Below are positions 1 to 9,832 of a DNA stretch of 64,000 nt, piece after piece. The translations under genes were made by a program, and so were the position numbers. Within the stretch, counting starts at the first letter, position 1. Every line of letters begins with the position of its first letter. Origin of the DNA: Prorocentrum cordatum (Eukaryota > Sar > Dinophyceae > Prorocentrales > Prorocentraceae); NCBI GenBank assembly GCA_963575745.1, contig CAUYUJ010004780.1, positions 1,045,481 through 1,109,480 on the forward strand. The letters run 5' to 3'. The notes beneath the pieces were generated by a model, which saw only the letters and a program-made list of their open reading frames with translations, ran no database searches and was not told the DNA's origin.

Positions 1-112
1 GTGCCCAGCGCTGCCTGGAAAAAATGAGATTGGGCGTCCAGCCGTGGGCAGAGGAATAGTGGGGGCAAGGGAAAGGTAGCTGGGCGGGAGGGCCTCATGT
101 CTGACAATACCT

Positions 113-239
113 CCAGGATGGCGACGGAAGGTCGCGCTTTCAGTGTAAAACGGAGGGCTGAACGTGTCAACCCCGTCTACCGCTGCGCATCCGTCGATCT
201 CAAGTCCAGGGTTGCGACGGAAGGTCGCACTTTCGGTGT
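113..239 (+). repeat. two-copy direct repeat, 34-bp units
   Basis: Two 34-bp copies at 113-146 and 206-239 match at 30 of 34 positions, offset by 93 bp. Both contain the core GCGACGGAAGGTCGC. The sequence between and after them is only loosely similar. No gene is recognised here; the open frame across 97-441 shows no family signature. Confidence 0.6.
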
Positions 240-287
240 GTATCATAGTGCCGAGGGAATCAGCCCCTCCCTCCGATTGACTGGGGA

Positions 288-700
288 TCATGTGTCCTCG
301 CGTGCCCGAAGCATCGGCCGAGGCGCTCCCATTCCAGGGAACAGAGAGCGACGGTTGCCCCGGCGGGATGGTGTCCTGAGATCCAGGGCGGGTCTGTCCA
401 AAGTCGTTTGGCCCAGTGGTCCCGAGGCCGACATCGGATGATGCGGCTCTTTCCCCCACAGGGATGACAGGATTGTCGACGATCGATCGCAAGCTATCAG
501 GCCGACCATCCATGAGGCAACGGTCCTGAACCGATCTGAGCCTCGGGCCGCTGAGCCCGTCTGCGCGGCGGGCAGGCGTTCGCGATGGCTGGCGCGCCCG
601 GTGCCGGAGGGGGCCCAGGGCCGCGGGCCCCCGGCGCAGCGTCTGGGCGCCCCCTCGAGCGGCGGGAGACTGCCCTGGAGAGGGCAGGCCCACCAGACGG
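288..700 (-). pseudogene. possible processed-gene insert downstream of an SL relic
   Basis: The minus strand is open from the SL relic at 701-718 down to a stop at 288. The translation is rich in Arg, Pro and Gly and I do not recognise a family. The only reason to suspect a gene is its position directly 3' of the SL relic, where a retroposed trans-spliced mRNA should begin. No poly(A) end is visible on its lower-coordinate side. Confidence 0.2.
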
Positions 701-718
701 CTTGAGCCAAGGCTACGG
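701..718 (-). other. spliced-leader relic with a 3-nt deletion
   Basis: On the minus strand this reads CCGTAGCC-TTGGCTCAAG. That is the dinoflagellate SL with three internal bases missing and every other base matching. The known SL is 22 nt (D then CCGTAGCC, ATTTT, GGCTCAAG). An SL in genomic DNA that is not an SL-RNA gene is a known sign of a retroposed, trans-spliced mRNA. No SL-RNA intron or donor region follows it. Confidence 0.75.
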
Positions 719-1430
719 AAAGGTGGGGATACGCGAAGCGTCAAGAATTTAGTGATGAATCCAGACGGGGGGAAACCGCAATGCCATGTCGTCTAGCACC
801 CCGGCAAACTAATCACTTCAATGACTTCGTGGGAGTGGGGGGAAGAAGCGGTGGAAGTAAGAGGAGTAGACGAGAATTTCTTATGATGGTCCCTTCGAAG
901 AGGAATTCTGCTTGGGTTCTCATCGGCACCACGCGAACTCGGCCATGGAAATCATCGAGCACAGTCGACGACGAAAGATATGAAGACGACGTGCTGCGGA
1001 TGCCCCATGGGGAAGGTTGCTGCGAGGGCCCGCCGCTGTAGTCGACAACGCCGAGCTACGGATGCCCCCGCTGGGTGGGTCCGCCGAATCGTCTTGGAAT
1101 CATTTTGGAAATTGAGGCGATCTTGTGATCCTAGATGAAATCGATCAGGAACCATCGAACGAGAATGATAATGAGAGAGGGAGAGAGAAAGAGAGAGAAA
1201 GAGAGAGGGAGATAACAAACACAAAGGGAAGAGTTGCGGATACGCTGATTGCGTATGAGATCCCTTACCCAACCACGTTTAGTTCTGCTGCTCTGAGGAA
1301 AAGCCCACTCTGGCGAATATGACCCCCCCGCCCGAACCGTCCGTTATCTGTCAGCACTGGAGGTCACACAAGAGAACCCCCGCGACGGAGCGGGGCAGGA
1401 AGAATGATAAGGAAGCCCATTGAAACCTTG
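719..1430. other. no gene recognised; one GA-rich microsatellite
   Basis: Only a GA-rich simple repeat (about 1174-1213) stands out. Short open frames on both strands have no recognisable domain. Confidence 0.5.
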
Positions 1431-1945
1431 GTGGAATCCGATTGGGACCTTTCGGAGTCCGATCGGGATCTGATTGGAATCACATTTGTATATGCTTCGG
1501 ATCCGATGGGAACCCTTAGGCCAACTATGGCAATCCGATTGCGACTGCACTACAATCCTGAAGAGATCATGCTGTAATATGACTAGGACCTTATTGGGAT
1601 CCAATTGGAATGTGATTCGGATCTACTTGGGATCCTAGTGGAATCCTCATGGAAGCCAACCATAATCGGATTCGGATCTCATTGAGACATGATTGGACTC
1701 CAGATTGGAACCCGATTGGAGTGCATATAGAAATCCAATTCGAAAATGTGGGGGATATGTGTTGAATCCCACTGGGACCTCTAGGAATCCTATTGGGATC
1801 CCCTTTGAATTCTATTGGGGTCCAGCTGAAATCCGATATGGATCTTACTAGATTAAAGTTGCAATCCTCGTGGGCTGTCGTTGGAAACCGATTGGGGTCT
1901 TGCTGAAATCAGATTGGGATCTTGGTGGGATCCCCCACTGAGGGG
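1430..1945 (+). repeat. degenerate short tandem repeats, GATTGGGATC-type
   Basis: About 500 bp is built from diverged copies of words such as GAATCCGATTGGGATCT, spaced roughly 20-30 bp apart. The period is irregular. No coding signal is visible. Confidence 0.6.
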
Positions 1946-2018
1946 TCCAGAGGCGGAACATCACCTCTAAAGGGCGAGAAGTGACGAAGTTTAACGTAGA
2001 AGCGAGGGGGGGCACAAT

Positions 2019-2026
2019 TGCTCCTC

Positions 2027-2028
<2 letters not shown>
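2019..2028. other. target-site duplication, 3' side of the LINE
   Basis: The word TGCTCCTCAG lies directly before the poly(T) tract on the plus strand and recurs exactly at 7580-7589. The two copies bracket the whole LINE, including its poly(A) end and its SL remnant, as expected of a target-site duplication made by target-primed reverse transcription. Confidence 0.7.
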
Positions 2029-2060
<32 letters not shown>

Positions 2061-2096
2061 TATAATATATATAATTATATATATATATATATATAT
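2029..2096 (-). other. LINE poly(A) tail and AT-rich 3' end
   Basis: Twenty-nine T residues (2029-2057, plus strand) are followed by an AT-dinucleotide stretch to about 2096. On the element strand this is an AT-rich 3' UTR end followed by poly(A). It abuts the target-site duplication directly. Confidence 0.85.
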
Positions 2097-2165
2097 GTCT
2101 TAAAGGTTGCGCGAAGCGTCACAATACAGCACAAACGAATTCGGAAGATTACAACACAACGGTGG

Positions 2166-5100
2166 CTACGCGGAAGGCCGCCCCACCGCAGTGCCGTCGC
2201 GTCTCGTGCAGCCCCCTTTCGCAAGAACGTGGGAGTGGCCGAGGCGCTGGGCAGCAGTTCGCTCAGCCCGGTCTTTCGCGTCCAGCTCGGCACATACATT
2301 GCTGCTAAGCCTCGGGTACTTTGCAGGCTCCTGCAGCATGGCGTGCCAGCACTTCGTCCGCCTTTTATCGGACAGATGGGCGATAAGACCAAGGCGAGCG
2401 CCGAAGGTCGTGCCACGCACCATGCGCGTAGCCGACGCAGGTGCGAAGAAACGCTGCTCGCATCGCACACCGTGCTTGATGCGCCTATGCTGGGCCAGCT
2501 GGCGCTCCGAGGCAAACGCCACCGAGCAGTCCGAGCAGGCGAAAGGTCGACAGATGGGTTCCACGCGCTGGTGTAGAACTTTGTCACAAATTGAATCCTC
2601 AAAGTGGAGGAGGGCTACAAATTGCTTCCATTTGAGCGGCTCGTCGCATATGAGCTTGCACCACGCCTCTGGATCCTCTGCGGGATCGGGCAGGTTAGAA
2701 CACAGGGCGACGCTCTGGTGGAGGCGCCTTTGGTCCTGAATCACCAGCTGGAGCCACGCGGAAAGCTGCGGCATGCCGTTGCGCTCTGGCCTCTGCTGGA
2801 GCACAGCTGACAGCGACGGAGGGCGAGCACGGACAAGGCGACCTAGGTAGGTAAGCCTGGCACGCGCCAGCACACAATCGACGGAAGGGATTCGGTGCAC
2901 ACTGCGGAAGCTGAGGTCGCTCCCGGCGCCGGGGCCAAAACGAGGGGCCCCAAGCATCCTGCGGTAGCCTCGCATATATACGTCGTTGAGGAGAGAAAGA
3001 AATGGAGCAGTGGGTACAAATATGTGCAGGTTAAACAACAACCTGGACATCACAAGAGTCGTGAACATCCAGCACTTCAAGCTGCAATCAACCTGCTGGG
3101 GCCCAAAAAGTTTCATCGCAAGAGGCGCGTGCGCGGCCAGGGCCTTCTTGCGGCGACTCTGCCCCAAAGGAATCAACGAGCCCGACAATGCAAGCTCGCA
3201 ACCTAGATGTTTATAGAGGGGGACAACGTGCAAAACGTCATCGGTGCTGGGAGGCTGGATGCACAGAGGTCCTCCTGGCGCTCGCCGCCTGGCCCGGGTG
3301 TGCTTCGCAGCCCCATGCCCCCTATACTTCAAAAGTGCTTCGGTTTTTCCTAGCTGAAAATTGATTTCTAAATTCAGCACGCGGTAAAAGCGAAGAACAA
3401 AGCCCAACAGACCATCGATTGATCGGTCCAGCACCTTGGCGGACACAGCCAGCAACATTAAAACCGTGTCGTCGACAAATGCGACGTCGACCACATCCTG
3501 CATGGGCGCGCCATCTGCAGGCCTGGATTTCGCCCACACAGGCGCACTATCGCACGGGAGCTGGAGAGCGAAGCCGGCGTCCACGACGAGGTCGCGAATC
3601 ATCTGGAGGGCCACACTGAAAGTCGAATTGAAAAGACAGGCGCCGTACTTACAGCCCTGCCTTCCTCCCAAACGCACCGCGATGGCAGTATCGAGGTCGC
3701 CTGCGCTAAACCAGGACTGCGCGCGCATGTTTTTCAGAAGGCGGATCACTTTCGGTGAGACCCCCCACTTCTCGAGGAGCGGGCCGTGCACGGACGCGAA
3801 TGCTGCAATCCACTGCGCCTGGTCACGGCCTAGGCCGAGGCCCATCAGGTAGCCCCCCCCCATCGGACACTCCGGCCGGCCATCCCAAGGTGATCTCACG
3901 GATGACGCGGTCAAATGCTTTCACGAGATCGAGAAACATGATGAACACGCACATGGAGGTCCGGGCAGCGTATGCCAAGATCTCGACGACCAAATGCGAC
4001 GCGAAATCAATGCTTCGGCCACCCACGGCCCCGCGTTGAGCGCCAGGCTGGTGAGCCGCATACTGAGGAAACACATGCTGCGATAGATGTTGCTTCAACC
4101 CTTTGCCCAGATGATCTTCTAAAATAATGCCGCGGTAGTCGTCGCAATTGGCACGGCTGCCCTTCTGCTTAAAGACCTCCTGGAGCCTGCCGCCAGTCCA
4201 CGCCACCGGCCAGACCTCCGCCTGAAGCACCTCATTGTACAGCATCGTCGCAGACGGCGCCGTAACGGCAGCGGTCGCTTTCCAAAACTCGGCGGGCAAC
4301 CCATCGCACCCGACACCCTTGTTGGCGCCGAGCCGGTGCCACGCGGCGCACGTGTCATCCACAGTCATGGACAGGTCACCCAGGAGCGGCGCGTCATGCG
4401 GAAGCGCCTGGAGGTCTGCAGCGGTGACGCGGGCTCCTTTGAAGACGTCCTGAAAGTGCTCAAGCCACCGCATCTGTCGTTCCTCCTCGCTGGAAGTGAG
4501 AACGCCCTTCTTGTTGAGGGCGGGGGAGGGCACCGCAGCCGCTGATTTGCCGCTGAAGGACCTCACAATGCCGAACGTCCCCCCCCAGTCACGCATGTGG
4601 GCGCAGCGCTGAGCCTCGGCAGCACGCGCCTCCAAGAATGCGACCTTGTCGCTCGAAAGGTGTCGGTGGATGATGAAGCCGAGCTGCATGCCGAGCCTCT
4701 GCGTGATGGCCCGCAACTTGTTCCAGCTCCAGTAGCACCTCCGAGCGTGGGGTTGGATGCCGACCGCTCCCCACCCAAGTGCTGGGGCAGGGGCGCCAGG
4801 TGTAAAACAGCGCCGGCAGAGGCCCTTCCACGCGTGCCAAGCCTGAGCGAGGCGAGCGCAATTGCGACGCTGCACCGCGAGAAAGCCGAGAGAGCGGCAC
4901 AACTTCAGCGCTTTGATCGTCTCCCAGGTCGGGCCACGAATCCATGTCTTCCGAGGGCAATCTCGCATGGGGCCCAAGCCTCGCCGGGCAGCCCGCTGCG
5001 CGGCCTCGACGAAATGCGTGACCTTCTCGTCTATTGTGGCCTGCAGCGGGGGCTGGTACCAGCGAAGCTGCTCACAGACAGACGCGACGCAGCCAACGTC

Positions 5101-5973
5101 AGAAAGCTTCCACTTGTTCAAGCGGAAAGCTTTGGACCCAGAAGGCTGTCGCTGCAGTTTGTCCAGCGTGTAGGTGGCAACCACGCAACGATGGTCCTCA
5201 CCAGTGGTGAGGGAAAGCGTCACGTCTTGGGGTATGTAGGCTCGCACTTCGCTAAGGGGTCGGGTGACATCAGCGCATACGTAATCAATGCGATGAGTCC
5301 TACCGTGGCCAGACCTCCACGTGTATCCGCACGGATGGAAGCTATTGTCAGCACGGAGCCCGCAGTGATCCAGGAATGCGAGCATCGCCGCACCGTTGTC
5401 GTTCTCAACGCCAGCGTCGTGGGCGCCGATGTGCGGGAGCGACTCGGCACAACGAGCATTGGCATCGAGCAGCACGAATCGCTGCGCCTGGCGGTGCTTG
5501 GCGGTGAGCATGTCGACCTTCTGGAGCACCAGGTCCCAGAAGCCGTCGCGCTCCGCAGCAGGACGTAAACTGTGTGGAGCGTGCCCTGACACGACGAGGA
5601 CGCGGCCAGCGCGAGGATGGGATGCAACCAACCAGCATAACCTCGGGGACACCACCTCGTGAGCCTGCAGCTTGAATTTGGCCCCCTTGCGGAGCCAGAT
5701 CTCGCACCCATAGTCGCCATCATCGTCAGCAGCACCAATATAGCGAGTGTAATGGGTGCCGCTGGCAATGTCACTACGGCGGGCACGGCCCTCCTGAATA
5801 CCCACGATGTCGATGCCGGCGCTCTCAAACTGCTCCTCAAGAACCGACACCTTGCCTAAGAGAGAGACGCCGGCCACCTTGGCGATGGAAGCGTCGCTTT
5901 CCTGAGGCCGCAGCGTCCGGACGTTGGCCGTGGCGACGACCAGGGTGTCGGGGCCAAGGTCGTTCAGACCCAT
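2166..5973 (-). pseudogene. LINE ORF2: endonuclease, reverse transcriptase, C2H2 finger (one frameshift)
   Basis: The enzyme nicks target DNA and reverse-transcribes the element RNA. The ATG at 5973 opens an endonuclease/exonuclease/phosphatase-type domain with the expected motifs in order: TANVRTL, GIQEG, LLDAN, RIDYV and GEDHR (near 5180-5200). RT motifs follow: DGLPAEFWK, KQKG, YRGI, DLVKAFD (motif A, near 3930), GGRQG, and FVDD (motif C, about 3468-3479) in place of the usual YADD. The C-terminus has a C2H2 finger (C-x2-C ... H-x4-H, about 2475-2545), common at the end of such ORFs. The frame changes inside a run of nine C (3853-3861, plus strand); eight would keep it open. The stop is TAG at 2166-2168. 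No RNase H domain is seen. Confidence 0.88.
3853..3861 (-). other. G9 homopolymer at the ORF2 frame change
   Basis: The reading frame upstream (motif A) and the frame downstream (motif B onward) are offset by one base exactly across this run. Both sides read as conserved RT sequence. It is either a real disabling slip, a programmed shift or a base-calling error. Confidence 0.75.
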
Positions 5974-6272
5974 TGCCGGGCTAGGGCCAGCATTCACGTC
6001 AATGCCACTGTGCTCCGCAACTGTCCCCAGCGTCGCCGAAGACGGACTGGGAGCACTCAGCGTAGGAGAAGGAGTAGAAGAGGAAGAGGAGGATGGAGGG
6101 CTCAGCGGGCCTTCTTCCCCGTGGGCAGGTCCAGCCAAAGCAGAACCTGGGGCGCAGCTGCGCCAAGACACAGCTGCAGCATCATGGTCATGTACTCGTT
6201 CAGGTACCGATCCACACTCGGAGCTCGAGTCAGGTGCGCGTGTGGACGCACTAGACTCGTCATGTGGCCGGG

Positions 6273-7472
6273 CTACTCGCACAACCGGGAGACCCCCTTC
6301 TGGAAGGGCAGCGTGCCGGTCTTGCTGATGGACTTCTTGACCCCCACCTTGAAGAAGTCGGGGAGCGACTTCGTCTTGGCAGGCTGCTTGCCGGTGGTCC
6401 GCAAGAGCACCGTCGTAGCAGGGGGGCCGAGTGACTGCTTTCCGCACCGCCGCGTGGAGGGGGCGCCCCTCTCCTCGTCCGCCGCGAGCACGTCCATGCG
6501 CTGTCTGTGTTTGCTGGCCTCGGCCAGCGTCGTCGCGAAGCCGTCGACCAGCCTCTGGCAGTGGTCGGTCGCCGACTCGATGTGGGCAGGGTCCACGTGC
6601 GGGTCCTGCCTGAGCTCGTCGATCATGCCCGCCAGCATCTTCTGCACGTGCTGCATCGGAGCCTCGGTCACGGCACTCGGGGGCGCCGCAAGGCTGGCCT
6701 CCAGCTCGCGCACCTCGGAGGCATGCTTCGCGACCTCCGCGTCGGCCACAGCTTTGAGTGCCACGGCGGCCTCGATAGCGGCCTGCGCGTCCCGCTGCCG
6801 GCCTTGGGCGCGCTGCAGGGCCGCCCGGGCCTGGTCGAGGCGAGCGCCGACGGGCTTCCCCGCCGCCAGCTCGTCCTTTTTGTCCTTGATGCGAGCCTCG
6901 ATGGTGGCCCCGAGCTCGCCCTCGGACTCGGGGATCGACGTCAAGGTGGCCTCGAGCTGCTTGATGACCCCCTGCAGCTCCTTGACGTCTCCGGGCGCCT
7001 GCGTAGTCGTTGCAGGCGAAGGTTGGTTGGTGACCTCCTTCTGAGCCTCGGCCAGCTTGTTGGTGATGGCCGTGAGCTGATCCCGCGTGGACTGCCCAGC
7101 CGAGGGAGGAGGAGGAGGGGAAGTCGTCGTCGTAGTCACCCCTGACTGGGGACGACCTCCTCCCTGGCCCAGCGCAGCATCTGGCGGTGACGCCACCTCC
7201 GCATAGCTGCGCTTCATGCCGCACGTGCCGCAGGCGCTCTTGGTCGTGCATGAGGTCCCACACCCCTTGCACGTCCACTGCCTGGCCCGGGGCGGAGCGC
7301 TGCCCGGAGCCTGACCGATCCAATGCCAGCGGCCATCGGGGTCCTTCCTCCACTCCGCGGAGTGCCATGAGGACCGCGAGGAGCCGGCATGTGCCCCATT
7401 GGCGGGATGGCTGGCGGGCCACACCGCGCCCTGGCCACCGCCAGCGCGCCCTGGGCCACTCCATGCCGTCAT
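6273..7472 (-). CDS. LINE ORF1: zinc finger plus coiled-coil protein
   Basis: The first in-frame ATG is at 7472, about 99 nt after the SL remnant; 399 codons run to TAG at 6273-6275. The N-terminal part carries two CxxC pairs (WTCKGC then ACGTC, about 7230-7280), like a RanBP2-type or zinc-ribbon nucleic-acid-binding knuckle. A long Ala/Glu/Gln/Lys-rich stretch (about 7070-6600) has the heptad look of a coiled coil and could mediate multimerisation. The inferred role is RNA binding in the LINE ribonucleoprotein. After the TAG the frame stays open for 56 more codons to TGA at 6102-6104, so the TAG may be a late nonsense mutation. The antisense frames over this stretch are shadows. Confidence 0.75.
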   Translation of the reverse strand: MTAWSGPGRAGGGQGAVWPASHPANGAHAGSSRSSWHSAEWRKDPDGRWHWIGQAPGSAPPRARQWTCKGCGTSCTTKSACGTCGMKRSYAEVASPPDAALGQGGGRPQSGVTTTTTSPPPPPSAGQSTRDQLTAITNKLAEAQKEVTNQPSPATTTQAPGDVKELQGVIKQLEATLTSIPESEGELGATIEARIKDKKDELAAGKPVGARLDQARAALQRAQGRQRDAQAAIEAAVALKAVADAEVAKHASEVRELEASLAAPPSAVTEAPMQHVQKMLAGMIDELRQDPHVDPAHIESATDHCQRLVDGFATTLAEASKHRQRMDVLAADEERGAPSTRRCGKQSLGPPATTVLLRTTGKQPAKTKSLPDFFKVGVKKSISKTGTLPFQKGVSRLCE

Positions 7473-7555
7473 GGACGCTGAGCAGGCACCGGAGGGGATG
7501 AAATCACGAAGCCACACGCTGGTGCGGCTGGGCTGGGGTGTAGACTTACAATCAA

Positions 7556-7576
7556 CTCAAGGGCCACTCCCTTGAG
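7556..7576. other. perfect hairpin at the LINE 5' end
   Basis: Eight-base arms CTCAAGGG and CCCTTGAG enclose a 5-nt loop. One arm overlaps the SL remnant. In the element RNA this stem would sit at the extreme 5' end, upstream of ORF1. Confidence 0.7.
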
Positions 7577-7579
7577 CCG
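7571..7579 (-). other. spliced-leader remnant at the LINE 5' terminus
   Basis: The element strand starts CGGCTCAAG. The last eight bases are the 3' end of the dinoflagellate SL, and this is exactly where the element meets its target-site duplication (7580-7589). Position and identity together suggest that the LINE RNA was SL trans-spliced before retroposition, with the SL 5' part lost. Eight bases alone would be weak evidence. Confidence 0.65.
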
Positions 7580-7589
7580 TGCTCCTCAG
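7580..7589. other. target-site duplication, 5' side of the LINE
   Basis: An exact 10-base copy of 2019-2028 (TGCTCCTCAG). Confidence 0.7.
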
Positions 7590-7689
7590 GGTTATCCATA
7601 TCCGCCGCCTGCCCAACTCCCCGAAGATCGATCCCCCATGCGATGGTTGAGGATGACTCCCCGCCTCGGATGCTTCTATCCCCAGATCA

Positions 7690-7905
7690 GTCGGCATCTG
7701 CAAATCGAAATCGAATCTGGGCCGAATCGGGACGGAATCAAGATTTACAGGAAAATCAGGTCGAATCCGTATGTGCGTTGAATGGGGTCGCATCCGCCCG
7801 GGATCGAAACTGAATCGGATCGGCCACGATGCACAACAACGACGACATAAGAGCGTCGAGCCCCACCGGTTCGGCGGGAATTCGAACTCGATCCGGAATC
7901 GATCT
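7690..7905. repeat. dispersed repeat family member (GGATCGAATCGG-type)
   Basis: The sequence resembles segments at 40845-41045 and 41705-41950. All three share GGGTCGCATCCG-like, GGATCGG(C/T)..CG and CGCACAACAA-like words in the same order. No coding content is recognised. Confidence 0.5.
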
Positions 7906-7926
7906 GACCGAAATGGGCTCTGTATT

Positions 7927-7997
7927 AGGGGGCCACATGCGAGCCCTAACCCTGCCCCCCACGATTTCTGATGGGGAGGCTTCGCATGTGGCCCCCT
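7927..7997. repeat. fold-back repeat, about 20-bp arms
   Basis: The left arm 7927-7945 and right arm 7978-7997 are reverse complements (AGGGGGCCACATGCG..) apart from one inserted base, with a 32-nt loop. No protein is associated. Confidence 0.7.
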
Positions 7998-8194
7998 ATG
8001 TATCCTGTGGGCCCCTGCCCCCGGATGCGAAGCGGGGATTTATCGCCTGGGAAGCGACGTCCTGGTGCCCCGGTGGGCGGCGGATATGGATGTATTTTGC
8101 CCCCCGGGGGCACGAACATGTCCACATCCAACGCCTGCCGAGGTCCCCGAAAATTGATCCTCCAGGCGGTGGTTATGTAGAAATTCCGGCCTCG

Positions 8195-8480
8195 GACCAG
8201 GCCCCAACTTTGAACCGCCGACCTCAGCGCCCACCACCGCGCGGGAGGGCCCCTGCCCCGCGCAGGGGCGGCAGTCGAACCCCCAGGCCTGGGCGACCGA
8301 CCGCGGCAGAAGACTCCCCCCGAGCAACGCGCCCGGATGCTCCGAGAGCTGGAGAGAGCCGCCTCCCTGGGCGATGCCCTCTCCATGCGTGCTGCTTTTC
8401 CGACGTTTTCCCCGGAAGCGCCGAGCCCGGGCCCCACCTTGGAACCGCCGACCTCCGCGCCCACCACCGCGCGGCAGGGC
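8195..8480 (+). repeat. 56-bp direct repeat pair in a GC-rich tract
   Basis: Copies at 8195-8250 and 8425-8480 share GAACCGCCGACCTC and GCGCCCACCACCGCGCGG. The offset is 230 bp, and part of the flanks also looks duplicated. Open frames here on both strands reflect the high GC content and lack of stops; none is recognisable. Confidence 0.6.
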
Positions 8481-8984
8481 GGCAGCGCCGCCCGCGCCGA
8501 CCCAGGCGGGCCCCGCGCCTCCCCCGCCGGAGCCGCCAGGGGCCCCTTCGGCGGCGGCGCCGCGCGGCGGTGCCGCTCGGGGCACCGGGCCGGGGGCTGG
8601 CGAGAGGGGGCGCCTGCGCCACCTCCCACCTGTTGGCGGCGCGGCTCTGGGGGCGGCTGTTGCCAGGAGTGCCCCTGGCCCAAGATACCCCCCAGGATTC
8701 TCGGGGTGGCCCAGACGGCCTCCAGGGGCACCCCTCGCGAGGCCCAGAGGGCCCCGGGGCTCCAAAATGGAGCGGAAAGCTGGGGGCACCTTGGCCCAGG
8801 GTCACTTCTAGCAACACCCGAGGGCAGGAAAGGGGTGTGGTGTGGAGGGGTGTGGTGTCGATGCTGGAGCTGGCGAGGTTATATTTCTAGTAGATGGCAC
8901 CGCCATGTCCACGATTGGCACCACCCCTTTCTGCCACACCCCTTTCCGACCTCCAGAGCGAAAAGGCGGGCCGGGCTTGGGGGT
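8481..8984. other. GC-rich stretch, no gene recognised
   Basis: The translations in every frame are Ala/Gly/Pro/Arg-rich with no motif. Confidence 0.4.
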
Positions 8985-9152
8985 GGGGAGACCAAAAGGT
9001 ACCGATACCGCTACTCCCCGGACCTCTCCTGGGGTGCGTTCTGACCAGGACTTCGAGGCGAATCCAGCGGTGACGCCGACGGAGGCCCAGGAGGCCCAGA
9101 AAGGGGGAAACGAGGGGAGGGTAGAGGTATGGGTACCTCTTCCTCCTCTGAG
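8985..9152 (+). repeat. dispersed repeat, copy 1
   Basis: About 165 bp closely matches 11999-12166. Both carry CTACTCCCCGGACCTCTCC, GGGGTGC.TTCTGACCAG and GCGAATCCAGCGGTG in the same order and spacing. Confidence 0.75.
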
Positions 9153-9452
9153 GGGGGGGGCGCCGGCGAAGGGGGCAGCTTGGGGGCGGGGGCTTCGCAG
9201 GAGGGTGCCAGCTCCGTCCCCGGATCTTGCCGTCGCTCGGTCGTCCATTTCCCGTGCGTTTTTCGGTTTCGTGCGTGTTTTGTTTTACTCGATGGTCCAG
9301 GATTGTCCTCGATGGTTTTCGCCGAGAAAAACTGCACACGTCCGAGCGATGCCAAGACCACCACCACCAGCGCGAGGCGCCGGGGAGGGTCATCCTGGCG
9401 GTGGGCACCCCCCTCTCGCTCGAGACATCCCCTCCCCAGCTCGGGTCCTCGA

Positions 9453-9550
9453 GGAGGAGGAGGAGGAGGAGGAGGAGGAGGAGGAGGAGGAGGAGGAGGA
9501 GATAGATGAGGAGGAGGAGGAGGAGGAGGAGGAGGAGGAGGAGGAGGAGG
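9453..9550 (+). repeat. GGA microsatellite
   Basis: Nearly pure GGA/GAG triplets with a short ATAGATGAG interruption. The poly-Glu/Gly/Arg frames across it are artefacts. Confidence 0.95.
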
Positions 9551-9759
9551 ACCCTCCCTGAAAGTGGCCCACACTGATGGTGGTGGAGTCGCCTCTCCTT
9601 CCTCCAGTAAAACAAATTCTTTGAGGGCGTGAGGGCTTCCCAGAGGCGGGGGGCCATTTTTTGAAGCCGGCGGCCGCCCCTACTCGCCCTGCCCACTTCT
9701 GCACACCGCCGTCACCTGTACGGAAGAGGTCATGGATCCTGCAAGCCTCCTCATCTCGC

Positions 9760-9832
9760 AGATTAGCTTGTTGTTGTTCGTGTTGTTGTATTTGTTGTTG
9801 TCCTTGTTGTTGTCCTTGTTGTTGAACGCGTT
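9760..9832 (+). repeat. GTT-rich microsatellite
   Basis: Imperfect TTG/GTT triplets, including CTTGTTGTTG words. No gene around it is recognised. Confidence 0.85.

Larger units (their letters stand above)
2029..7579 (-). mobile_element. near full-length non-LTR retrotransposon (LINE) with SL remnant and poly(A)
   Basis: A 5.55-kb minus-strand element. From its 5' end it has GGCTCAAG (an SL remnant), a short hairpin, ORF1 (zinc finger and coiled coil), ORF2 (endonuclease, RT and C2H2 finger), an AT-rich 3' UTR and 29 A residues (poly-T at 2029-2057). A perfect 10-bp duplication flanks it. The visible lesions are few: one TAG late in ORF1 and one frame change in a G9 run in the RT. By dinoflagellate-pseudogene standards it is therefore young. 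The architecture is that of a LINE with an apurinic-type endonuclease; the clade is not assigned. Confidence 0.9.

Noticed and set aside
2031-2096. AT-rich promoter or replication origin
   Set aside because: It is explained by the LINE 3' end: poly(A) plus AT-rich UTR, flanked by the target duplication.
4597-7145. Plus-strand frames of 323, 344 and 212 codons
   Set aside because: They are antisense to the LINE ORF1 and endonuclease, whose motifs are unambiguous on the minus strand.
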